A program made the position numbers and the translations under genes. The notes beneath the pieces are model-generated. The model had not been told where the DNA came from, searched no databases, and saw nothing but the letters and a program-made list of their open reading frames with translations. Source: an uncultured Faecalibacterium sp. (GTDB lineage: Bacteria > Bacillota > Clostridia > Oscillospirales > Ruminococcaceae). Taken from it: 6,103 nt of DNA. The stretch covers positions 1 to 6,103 of the forward strand of contig CALDNF010000143.1 of the NCBI GenBank assembly GCA_937917475.1, read 5' to 3'. Shown in pieces: positions 1 through 6,103 of this stretch (position 1 is its first letter; each line of letters begins with the position of its first letter).

Positions 1-210
1 ACCGAGCGGCTGATGAATGTGACCCTCTGCGGCCCGGCAGGCTCGCTGGGAACGCTGACCCCGGAACAGGTGGTCATTGAGATCGATGCCGATGATTTTT
101 CCATCGCCATCGGGCAGCAGAACATTGCCTGCCGCCTGTATGTACCTGCCAACGATAAAGTTTTTGCGCTGGGCAGTTATGTGATGCAGTGCAAGATCGA
201 AAGCAATTAA
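1..210 (+). CDS. C-terminal fragment of a YbbR-domain protein, probable CdaR (regulator of the diadenylate cyclase CdaA)
   Basis: The gene is cut by the window edge; only its last 69 codons are present, in frame from base 1 and ending in TAA. The fragment has the pattern of a YbbR repeat: a beta-strand leading into a Gly-Pro (VTLCGPAGSL), a hydrophobic/acidic strand with a conserved Asp (VVIEIDADDF), a Gly-containing turn, and a final strand of the GSYVMQCKI type just before the stop. In the known family, CdaR is anchored by an N-terminal helix with extracytoplasmic YbbR repeats and modulates the membrane c-di-AMP synthase CdaA, usually encoded just upstream. The next gene, a COG2509-type dehydrogenase, is from memory a common neighbour of cdaA/ybbR in Clostridia, which supports the call. 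The membrane anchor and the other repeats lie outside the window, so another beta-rich exported protein is possible. Confidence 0.62.
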   Translation, partial: TERLMNVTLCGPAGSLGTLTPEQVVIEIDADDFSIAIGQQNIACRLYVPANDKVFALGSYVMQCKIESN

Positions 211-218
211 AACAGATT

Positions 219-222
219 GGAA
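219..222 (+). promoter_or_regulatory. weak ribosome binding site for the FAD-dependent dehydrogenase
   Basis: A GGAA lies 10 nt before the ATG at 233 and is the only purine-rich motif in the AT-rich 22-bp gap (211-232). The gap holds no recognisable promoter and no hairpin, so the dehydrogenase is probably read from the upstream transcript. The match to the anti-Shine-Dalgarno sequence is poor compared with those of the downstream genes. Confidence 0.4.
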
Positions 223-232
223 TAAACGTAAG

Positions 233-1825
233 ATGATTTTGGTTCGGGATATCCGCCTGCCTCTCTCTGCCGGAGAGCCGCAGGCATATGAGCGGGCACT
301 GCGTCTGGCACGCATCCCGCAGGCAAAGGTGGAACATTTGGGTGTGGCAAAGTTGTCGGTGGACGCCCGTCACGGCCAGCCCAAACTGGTGTACACCGTT
401 GCAGTGACCCTCAAAGACCCGGGACAGGAAGCGGCTTATGCCGCTGCCCCCGGTGTTTCTCTGCGGGAAAAGGCGGATTTTTCCGTCACCAAGGGCACAC
501 AGCCGCTGGTCAGCCGTCCGGTGGTCTGCGGGCTGGGGCCTGCGGGCCTGTTTGCCGCCCTTCTGCTGGCACGGCAGGGCTACCGCCCCATCGTGTTGGA
601 ACGGGGCCCGGCTTTGGATGACCGGGTCAAGGCGGTGGAACATTTTTCCGCCACCGGTGAGCTGGATGAAAATGCCAATATCCAGTTTGGCGAGGGCGGT
701 GCAGGCACGTTTTCGGACGGCAAGCTGACTACCCGCATCGGAGATGAGCTCTGCGGGTTTGTGACGGACGTTTTTCTGGAACATGGAGCTCCCCGGGAGA
801 TCGCCTGGCAGCAGAAACCCCATGTGGGCACCGACCTGCTCCGGGGCGTTATCACCTCCATCCGGAAGGAGATCGAGCAGCTGGGCGGTGAGGTGCGGTT
901 CAACACCGCCCTTACCGGTTTCGAGCAGAAAAACGGACGCCTCACCGGTATCTTTACCACAAATGGGACTCTGCCCTGCGAGGCTCTGGTCTTTGCCGTG
1001 GGCCACTCGGCCCGGGATACCTTCGGAATGTTGATGGACAGCGGCCTTGTGCTGGAATGTAAGCCCTTCAGTGTGGGCTTCCGGGCGGAACATCTTCAGA
1101 CTGAAATCGAGAAGAGCCTGTACCATGAGGCCGCAGGTCATCCGGCCCTGCCCCATGGCGAGTATCAGCTTTCACAGCACGTTGACAAACGCTGCGTTTA
1201 TACGTTTTGTATGTGCCCCGGCGGACAGGTGGTGGCTTCGGCCAGCGAAAAAGGCCGTGTGGTGACCAACGGCATGAGCTACCACGCCCGCAATGGCAAA
1301 AATGCCAATGCAGCGGTGGTGGTCAGCGTGGGCGGCGAGGATTTTGATAACGACCCCCGCAAGGCCATTGCGTTCCAGCGGGAGCTGGAAGCCCGGGCCT
1401 ATGCGGCCGGACGCCCCGGCGGGGAGTACGCTGCTCCGGCGGAGAACATCCAAAGCTTTCTGGAAGGAAAGGGCCGGCTGGACATCACCCGGGTGGAGCC
1501 TACCTATGACCGTGGAGTGACGGCGGCGGACCTTGGCGCATTGCTGCCGGAAGAACTGGCCGGCACCCTCCGGGCCGGGCTGCGGGCCTATGAGCGGAAG
1601 ATCGCCGGGTATACCGCACCGGAGGCAATTTTGACCGGTCTTGAGACCCGGACCAGCAGCCCGGTGCGGCTGCAGCGGGAAGAAAATTTTGAGTGTTCCC
1701 AGCTGGCAGGGCTTTACCCCTGCGGCGAGGGTGCAGGATATGCAGGCGGCATCATGAGTGCCGCCGTGGATGGCCTCCGGGTGGCCCGGGCCATCGTCAG
1801 CCGGTACAGTCCGGCAGAGGGATGA
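233..1825 (+). CDS. FAD-dependent dehydrogenase, COG2509 type (NAD(P)/FAD-dependent oxidoreductase)
   Basis: A complete 530-residue flavoprotein, predicted cytoplasmic. Residues 1-90 form the small N-terminal domain typical of this family, with strands such as ILVRDIRLPL and KLSVDAR followed by LVYTVAVTL. A Rossmann dinucleotide-binding motif GLGPAG sits at 100-105, with the ribose-binding acidic residue E123 at the end of the second strand (VLERG). The family hallmark QFGEGGAGTFSDGKLTTR occupies 151-168. Residues 252-258 (LVFAVGH) resemble the second, GD-like FAD strand region, and GEGAGYAGGI (498-507) is the C-terminal FAD-contacting loop. The segment CMCPGG (326-331) carries two cysteines that could be redox-active or structural. 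The substrate is unknown for the family, so no reaction is assigned. The length is normal for the family. The ATG is the first in frame after the previous stop. Its TGA lies just before the next gene, implying cotranscription. Confidence 0.9.
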   Translation: MILVRDIRLPLSAGEPQAYERALRLARIPQAKVEHLGVAKLSVDARHGQPKLVYTVAVTLKDPGQEAAYAAAPGVSLREKADFSVTKGTQPLVSRPVVCGLGPAGLFAALLLARQGYRPIVLERGPALDDRVKAVEHFSATGELDENANIQFGEGGAGTFSDGKLTTRIGDELCGFVTDVFLEHGAPREIAWQQKPHVGTDLLRGVITSIRKEIEQLGGEVRFNTALTGFEQKNGRLTGIFTTNGTLPCEALVFAVGHSARDTFGMLMDSGLVLECKPFSVGFRAEHLQTEIEKSLYHEAAGHPALPHGEYQLSQHVDKRCVYTFCMCPGGQVVASASEKGRVVTNGMSYHARNGKNANAAVVVSVGGEDFDNDPRKAIAFQRELEARAYAAGRPGGEYAAPAENIQSFLEGKGRLDITRVEPTYDRGVTAADLGALLPEELAGTLRAGLRAYERKIAGYTAPEAILTGLETRTSSPVRLQREENFECSQLAGLYPCGEGAGYAGGIMSAAVDGLRVARAIVSRYSPAEG

Positions 1826-1827
1826 GG
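1824..1827 (+). promoter_or_regulatory. ribosome binding site deciding the start of the xpaC-like gene
   Basis: GAGG lies 6 nt upstream of the ATG at 1834 and overlaps the TGA stop (1823-1825) of the preceding gene, an arrangement suited to translational coupling. A competing in-frame ATG at 1822 forms an ATGA overlap with that stop. Its nearest GAGG (1817-1820) is only 1 nt away, which is too close for good initiation. I therefore chose 1834; using 1822 would add four residues (MRNG). Confidence 0.6.
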
Positions 1828-1833
1828 AACGGA

Positions 1834-3036
1834 ATGAACGAAAACCACTATACGGAAGAGGAAACGAACCGCTCGGAAGGGCGGCAGGTGCAGGATGAAC
1901 TGGAACGGCAGCTCCGTGCCTTTGGCGACACCATGAGCGATGCCTTCCGCACCGGCTTCGAGGGCCGGGGCGAAGAAATCGGTGACCGTGCCTGGGGCAT
2001 TGGAAAAGCCGCCGCCCATGCTGCCAATTACGGCATCCGCAATGCAAAAAAGATTTTTGGGCTCAAGGAGGATACCACCCCCATCGGCGAAATCCGGGCC
2101 AGTGCAAAAAAACGGTATGAGGCAGGCTGTGTCTTTCTGGCTGTGGGCATCACCTTTCTGGTGATCTTTGGTCTGGGAGCTGTGGGCAGTGCCATCGGGC
2201 TGAGCCTGTTCTGGGGCACATGGCTCTACAATGCCGTGGGCGTGGTCAGTGGTCTGCTGGCCCTCGTGGCGGCAGGATTCGGCTGGATGACCTATGTGGG
2301 AGCCCAGCGGATGAAGGCTGCAAAGCTGCTGGAACAATACGCCGATGCCGCTGAGAGCTTTGATTATAAAGAGGGCATCCCCCTGAGTCTGCTGGCAGAG
2401 CTGACCCACCAGAAACCCAAAAAAGCCGAGAAGCGTCTGCGGGATTTTATCCGCCGGGGCTGGCTCAAGGGCTGGCTGGATGAAAAGACAGACCGCCTTT
2501 ACCTGACCGTAGAAGACTACCGTGCAGCACAGGAAAAAGCACAGGAAAATGCCCAAAAGGCCGAGGTGCGTGCAGCACAGGCATCGGCAGAAAAGAAAGA
2601 ACCGGAAAGCCCGGATGTGCCCAGAAACCTTGAGATCGCAAAGAGCTTTGTCCGGGTGCTGGGGCAGGAAAAGGCCCTGATGAAGGACGAGCGGGCGGTG
2701 GAAGAACTGGACCATATGCAGAAAACCACCCAGACCATCTGCGACTGGCTGGCAACACACCCTGAAAGCCTGCCCAAACTGCGCCGTTTTGCGGAATACT
2801 ATATTCCCACCACCCTGAAGCTGCTCCACACCTACAACGATGTGCAGGGCCAGCAGGGCGAAAACGCCGAGAACATCCGCCGGGATATTGCGGGTATCCT
2901 GCATACCCTCAATCAGGCGTATGATAACCTCTACGACAACCTGCTGTCGGATGTTGCACTGGATGTGTCCAGCGAGATCGCCGCACTGCAGGGGATGATG
3001 GCCAACGACGGCCTGACCGGGGAGGGATTGCAATGA
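1834..3036 (+). CDS. membrane-anchored XpaC-like protein with a winged-helix-like segment (5-bromo-4-chloroindolyl phosphate hydrolysis family)
   Basis: A 400-residue protein. The polar N-terminus (1-95) is rich in charged helices. Two hydrophobic segments follow, at about 98-125 and 128-155, separated by a short Leu/Trp turn. Residues 180-228 look like a winged helix: LSLLAEL, then a basic helix KKAEKRLRDFIRRGWLKG and a hairpin DRLYLT. Residues 230-258 are an Ala/Glu/Lys/Gln-rich helix, possibly a short coiled coil. The last part, about 265-400, matches XpaC-like proteins: an acidic helical pair, the RRFAEYYIPTTLKLLHTY signature (317-334), and a final helix with EIAALQGMM then NDG. The family name comes from an indolyl-phosphate plate phenotype; no phosphatase motif is visible and the true function is not established. 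XpaC genes often neighbour telA (tellurite/toxic-anion resistance), but no telA is seen here. The gene overlaps recJ by 4 bp. Membrane topology is not resolved, but the wing and C-terminus are likely cytoplasmic. Confidence 0.78.
   Translation: MNENHYTEEETNRSEGRQVQDELERQLRAFGDTMSDAFRTGFEGRGEEIGDRAWGIGKAAAHAANYGIRNAKKIFGLKEDTTPIGEIRASAKKRYEAGCVFLAVGITFLVIFGLGAVGSAIGLSLFWGTWLYNAVGVVSGLLALVAAGFGWMTYVGAQRMKAAKLLEQYADAAESFDYKEGIPLSLLAELTHQKPKKAEKRLRDFIRRGWLKGWLDEKTDRLYLTVEDYRAAQEKAQENAQKAEVRAAQASAEKKEPESPDVPRNLEIAKSFVRVLGQEKALMKDERAVEELDHMQKTTQTICDWLATHPESLPKLRRFAEYYIPTTLKLLHTYNDVQGQQGENAENIRRDIAGILHTLNQAYDNLYDNLLSDVALDVSSEIAALQGMMANDGLTGEGLQ
3019..3026 (+). promoter_or_regulatory. strong ribosome binding site for recJ, inside the end of the xpaC-like gene
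   Basis: GGGGAGGG sits 6 nt before the ATG at 3033, an ideal spacing. That ATG overlaps the upstream stop as ATGA (3033-3036). Together these fix the recJ start and indicate that its translation can be coupled to that of the xpaC-like gene. Confidence 0.8.
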
Positions 3037-5162
3037 CCTGCCGGGCATGGGAAGTAAAGCCGCTGGACCGCAGTGCAGTGCGGGAACTGACCCGGGCCAT
3101 TGCGGAGCAGCGGACCGAAGAACTGGAATACGAGAACATGGGGGAGCCATGGAGCGAGGAACAGTACCGCTCGGTACTGGCGGCACAGCAGAAGGAAAAT
3201 GGTCTGCTGGCCGGTATCCTTGCCGCCCGGGGCATCACCGATCCCACGGACGCTCTGACTCTGCTGGCCGGGGAAGAGGAACTCAGCGACCCGATGCTCC
3301 TCACCGATATGGACAAGGCCTGCGCCCGCATTTTGCAGGCCATCGACAACGAAGAGACCATCGTGGTCTACGGCGATTACGACGTGGACGGCGTGACGGC
3401 TACGGCTCTGCTCTATCAGCACCTCAAAGGGATGGGAGCCAGTGTCAAGTGTATGCTGCCCAGCCGGGAAGGCGACGGCTACGGCCTGTCAAAAAATGCC
3501 ATCCAGTCCATCCACGACAAGGGCTGCAAGCTCATCGTCACGGTGGACAACGGCATTTCCGCCGTGGAGGAAGCTGCCTTTGCGGCTTCGCTGGGGGTGG
3601 ATCTGGTCATCACCGACCACCATCTTCCGCCGGAGACCCTGCCGCAGGCTGTGGCCGTGGTGGACCCCCGCCGGGAGGACGACCACAGCCCCTTCAAGGG
3701 ACTGTGCGGTGCAGGAGTGGCGTTCAAGCTCTGCTCTGCGCTGGACGGCTGCCCGCCGGAGGAGATGCTGGAATACTGTGGGGATCTGGCCGCGGTGGGT
3801 ACTGTGGCCGACGTGATGCCCCTGACCGGAGAAAACCGGACGCTGGTCAAGGCGGGTCTGCACCAGCTGAGCCAGACCGACCGGCCCGGCCTGGGGGCCC
3901 TGCTGGACGAGGTGGGGCTGACCGGTAAGCCCATCACCGCCGAAAATGTCAGCTATGCCATTGCTCCCCGCATCAATGCGGCGGGCCGGATGGATAGTGC
4001 CGTGACGGCATTGCAGCTGGTGCTCTGTGAGGACGAGAATCGTGCTGCCGAGCTGGCTCATAAGCTGAACGAGATCAACGTTGCCCGGCAGGAGACCGAA
4101 ATGGAGATCGTCAAAGCGGCGCAGGAGCAGCTGGACCGGGAACCATCTATCCTCGAGGACCGGGTCATTCTGCTCTGGGGCCGGGACTGGCATCCCGGCG
4201 TCATCGGCATTGTGGCGTCCCGGCTGGTGGAAAAGACCGGCCGACCTGTCATTGTGGTGTCGGTGGATGAACACGGCGAGGGCAAGGGCAGCGGCCGCAG
4301 TGTGCAGGGCTTTAACCTGCACGCCTGCATCGGGGCCTGCGCTGACCTGCTGATCCGATTTGGCGGGCACGCCATGGCGGCGGGCCTGTCGGTCAAAGAA
4401 GAGAACCTGCCGGAGCTCCGCCGCCGCCTCAATGAGTGGGCGGCCCGGGAGTGTCCGGTGCTCCATACCCCGCCCCTGACCTGCGACCTGTCCATCCATC
4501 TGGACCGGGTCACCGTGGAGAGTGTCCGCAGTCTGGAACGGCTGGCTCCCTATGGGGCCGAGAACCCTACCCCGGTGTTCCTGCTGGAAAAGGCCGTGGT
4601 GGAGGGCGTTTACCCGGTGTCGGAGGGCAAGCACAGCCGCCTGCGTCTGCGGCAGGGCAACGCCAGCATCTATGCCGTCTGGTTCGGGATGCGGCCGGAA
4701 CAGCTGCCCTATGCCACTGGCGATGTGGTGGATGCCGCCATGAACCTTTCGGTCTATGATGCGCCCCGGGGAGCGCAGCTCTCGGGAAGAATTCTGGAGC
4801 TTCACCCGGCAGGACAGGGAAATACCGTGGCGCAGCAGGCGGCACTGGTGCAGGCACTGCGCCGGGGCACCCCGCTGACCGCCGAGCAGAAGCAGCAGCT
4901 TAACCCGGCACGCAGTGATATCATCACGGTTTACCGGGAACTGCAGGCCCGGCGGTGGCAGGCAGAAGACCTGCAGCCCCTCTTTGCAAAGCTGGGGGAG
5001 GAAAACGCCGGCAAGATCCTTGTAGCGGTCACGGCACTGGAACAGGTGGGACTGATCGCTGCCACAGAGCGCAGCGGCACCAAGTTCTGGGAACTGGTGC
5101 CCACGGCAGGCAAGAAAAACCTCGCCGATGCGCCCATTCTGAAATGTTTGGAGGAATCGTAA
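3033..5162 (+). CDS. recJ: single-stranded-DNA-specific 5'-3' exonuclease RecJ
   Basis: A complete 709-residue DHH-family nuclease. RecJ degrades 5' single-stranded DNA in RecF-pathway recombination, mismatch repair and base-excision repair. The metal-binding motifs are all intact: DYDVDG (115-120), VDNG (171-174), TDHH (194-197) and VADVMP (258-263, with D260). The DHH core continues through CGAGVAFK (225-232) and APRINAAGRM (311-320). The DHHA1 domain carries GRDWHPGVIGIVASRL (383-398), GSGRSVQGFNLH (419-430) and GGHAMAAG (444-451). An OB-fold follows from about 480 to 590, with the YGAENPTPVF signature at 507-516. Residues 600-709 form a Firmicutes-style C-terminal helical/winged-helix-like extension that includes PARSDIITVYREL. 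About 30 extra, Glu/Gln-rich residues (roughly 22-58) precede the usual LAARGITDP start of the core. The gene overlaps the previous one by 4 bp and is followed after 1 nt by the Rel gene. Confidence 0.97.
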   Translation: MTCRAWEVKPLDRSAVRELTRAIAEQRTEELEYENMGEPWSEEQYRSVLAAQQKENGLLAGILAARGITDPTDALTLLAGEEELSDPMLLTDMDKACARILQAIDNEETIVVYGDYDVDGVTATALLYQHLKGMGASVKCMLPSREGDGYGLSKNAIQSIHDKGCKLIVTVDNGISAVEEAAFAASLGVDLVITDHHLPPETLPQAVAVVDPRREDDHSPFKGLCGAGVAFKLCSALDGCPPEEMLEYCGDLAAVGTVADVMPLTGENRTLVKAGLHQLSQTDRPGLGALLDEVGLTGKPITAENVSYAIAPRINAAGRMDSAVTALQLVLCEDENRAAELAHKLNEINVARQETEMEIVKAAQEQLDREPSILEDRVILLWGRDWHPGVIGIVASRLVEKTGRPVIVVSVDEHGEGKGSGRSVQGFNLHACIGACADLLIRFGGHAMAAGLSVKEENLPELRRRLNEWAARECPVLHTPPLTCDLSIHLDRVTVESVRSLERLAPYGAENPTPVFLLEKAVVEGVYPVSEGKHSRLRLRQGNASIYAVWFGMRPEQLPYATGDVVDAAMNLSVYDAPRGAQLSGRILELHPAGQGNTVAQQAALVQALRRGTPLTAEQKQQLNPARSDIITVYRELQARRWQAEDLQPLFAKLGEENAGKILVAVTALEQVGLIAATERSGTKFWELVPTAGKKNLADAPILKCLEES
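5150..5154 (+). promoter_or_regulatory. ribosome binding site for the rel gene, inside the end of recJ
   Basis: GGAGG lies within the last codons of recJ, 9 nt before the ATG at 5164. It supports that ATG as the start even though it gives the protein an unusually long N-terminus. A GTG at 5335, close to where typical Rel proteins begin, has its nearest GGAGG (5316-5320) 14 nt upstream, which is a poorer fit. Confidence 0.7.
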
Positions 5163-5163
5163 G

Positions 5164-6103
5164 ATGCCTGAGGGAAAAAAGGCCGCTCCAACGGCGGCGT
5201 TAAAAGAAGATTCTTACTCGGCAAAGACCCACCTGCATCAGCCGATGGTGCGGGAGACGGCCACGGTGTCTGCCACGGCACAGCCTGCCGATGCACCGGA
5301 GGGGGCATTGCCCTCGGAGGTCCGGCCCGAGATCGTGACTTACGACAAGCTGGTGGAGGCTATCAAGGCCAGCGGCAAGTCGTACAATATGGAGATGATC
5401 GACAAGGCCTACAACATGGCCAACGAGGCGCACAAGGGGGTCTGCCGCCGCAGCGGCGAGCCCTATATCTGCCATCCGCTGGCGGTGGCCCGTCTGGTGC
5501 TGGACCTTGGCATGGACTCGGAGAGCATCGCTGCCGCCCTGTTGCACGATGTGGTAGAGGATACCCCCACTACGCTGGAAGATCTGACCGCCGCCTTTGG
5601 CGAGGAAGTGGCTCTGCTGGTGGACGGTGTGACCAAGCTGACCAAGATCCAGTTTTCCAACATTGAGGAGCTGCAGGCCGAAAACCTGCGCAAGATGCTG
5701 CTGGCCATGAGCCGGGATGTCCGGGTCATGATCATCAAGCTCTGTGACCGGCTCCACAATATGCGCACCGGCGACGCATGGCCGGAGCAGAAACGCCGGG
5801 ATAAAGCCCGGGAGACCATGGAGGTCTATGCTCCCATCGCCAACCGTCTGGGCATCCTGAACGTCAAAGAGGAACTGGAAGACCGCAGCCTTCATTACCT
5901 TGACCCGGTGGGCTATGAGGAGATCAGCAAGATGCTCAGCGAGCGGGCCGGAGAGGAATTTCTGGCCGGAGTGTCCGGTGTCATCGAACGCCGTCTGGTG
6001 GAAAGCGGCATCGAAGGGGCCACCATCAAACGCCGGGTCAAGAGCATCTACGGCATCTACCGCAAGACCATCATGCAGAACAAGTCGTTTGATGAGATCT
6101 ACG
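5164..6103 (+). CDS. rel: bifunctional (p)ppGpp synthetase/hydrolase, Rel/SpoT family (3' end outside the window)
   Basis: Only the first 313 codons are present; the frame is open at the window edge. This long RelA-SpoT homologue controls the stringent-response alarmone (p)ppGpp in the cytoplasm. The HD hydrolase domain is complete. Its expected residues are R95 (RRSGEPYICHP), H104, H128-D129 and E132-D133 (LLHDVVEDT), and D195 and N199 (CDRLHNMR). They map onto the known catalytic residues of the Streptococcus equisimilis enzyme with a constant offset of 51. The hydrolase is therefore probably active, which argues for a bifunctional Rel rather than a synthetase-only RelA. The conserved helix QAENLRKMLLAM (171-182) is present. 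The synthetase domain begins at RRVKSIYGIYRK (290-301) and NKSFDEIY. Its catalytic motifs and the TGS and ACT regulatory domains lie outside. An Ala/Pro/Thr-rich extension of about 50 residues precedes the HD domain. The gene starts 1 nt after recJ. Confidence 0.95.
   Translation, partial: MPEGKKAAPTAALKEDSYSAKTHLHQPMVRETATVSATAQPADAPEGALPSEVRPEIVTYDKLVEAIKASGKSYNMEMIDKAYNMANEAHKGVCRRSGEPYICHPLAVARLVLDLGMDSESIAAALLHDVVEDTPTTLEDLTAAFGEEVALLVDGVTKLTKIQFSNIEELQAENLRKMLLAMSRDVRVMIIKLCDRLHNMRTGDAWPEQKRRDKARETMEVYAPIANRLGILNVKEELEDRSLHYLDPVGYEEISKMLSERAGEEFLAGVSGVIERRLVESGIEGATIKRRVKSIYGIYRKTIMQNKSFDEIY

Noticed and set aside
211..232. Short AT-rich gap considered as a promoter
   Set aside because: Only 22 bp long, with no recognisable -35/-10 pair. 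The low GC is normal for an intergenic gap.
74..1156. 360-codon open frame on the - strand opposite the YbbR-like end and the dehydrogenase
   Set aside because: It crosses two well-supported + strand genes and shows no domain, signal or sensible start context.
1693..1833. Upstream extension of the xpaC-like gene to ATG 1693
   Set aside because: It would overlap the conserved FAD-binding C-terminus of the dehydrogenase by over 130 bases and adds an Arg/Gly/Pro-rich stretch with no similarity to the family. Start 1834 has a proper ribosome binding site.
2065..2071. Perfect AAGGAGG inside the xpaC-like gene considered as a start site for an internal gene
   Set aside because: No ATG, GTG or TTG lies at a usable distance downstream, and the bases simply encode Lys-Glu-Asp in frame. 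At most it might slow ribosomes locally.
1714..3186. 490-codon open frame on the - strand opposite the xpaC-like gene
   Set aside because: It lies antisense to a gene with clear family motifs. Its product is rich in Cys, His, Gln and Pro with no recognisable domain, as expected when GC-rich codon bias leaves the opposite strand open.
3047..3928. 293-codon + strand frame inside recJ
   Set aside because: It is an out-of-frame reading of recJ with a Gly/Arg-rich low-complexity product and no ribosome binding site that would beat that of recJ.
3489..4805. 438-codon open frame on the - strand opposite recJ
   Set aside because: It is fully covered by recJ with all its catalytic motifs. The translation shows no family motif and has the composition of an antisense shadow.
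5182..5198. Small GC hairpin considered as a terminator between recJ and rel
   Set aside because: The stem is only 5 bp, lies inside the rel coding sequence and is not followed by a T-run.
5200..5895. 231-codon open frame on the - strand opposite rel
   Set aside because: It is antisense to the highly conserved HD domain and has no motif of its own.

Overview
The window is a compact, single-strand run of five genes, all on the + strand, with no RNA gene, mobile element, CRISPR array or terminator visible. By eye the DNA is GC-rich (around 60%) and prefers CTG, CGG, GCC and CCG-type codons. The protein families and gene order are those of Firmicutes/Clostridia. The combination suggests a GC-rich Oscillospiraceae/Ruminococcaceae gut bacterium of the Faecalibacterium/Gemmiger/Subdoligranulum kind. 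That placement is an inference and no search was run.

Layout: (1) bases 1-210 are the 3' end of a gene whose product looks like the last YbbR repeat of a CdaR-type regulator of the c-di-AMP synthase. (2) After 22 bp comes a 530-residue FAD-dependent dehydrogenase of the COG2509 type. (3) Next is a 400-residue membrane protein with two transmembrane segments, a winged-helix-like segment, a charged helical linker and a C-terminal XpaC-like domain. (4) This overlaps by 4 bp (ATGA) with recJ, the single-strand-specific 5'-3' exonuclease. (5) One base after recJ begins a bifunctional (p)ppGpp synthetase/hydrolase (Rel/SpoT family), cut by the window edge after 313 residues, inside the start of its synthetase domain.

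Gene spacings are 22, 8, -4 and 1 nt, and no intrinsic terminator lies between the genes, so they are probably cotranscribed and partly translationally coupled. The most notable point is context. A probable c-di-AMP regulator gene and the (p)ppGpp enzyme gene sit in one apparent transcription unit, with a DNA-repair nuclease and two poorly characterised proteins between them. In many Firmicutes recJ and rel are separated by apt (adenine phosphoribosyltransferase), which is absent here. The xpaC-like gene has no telA neighbour within the window. These are ordinary core genes in a slightly unusual arrangement. I see no convincing new defence or mobile system.
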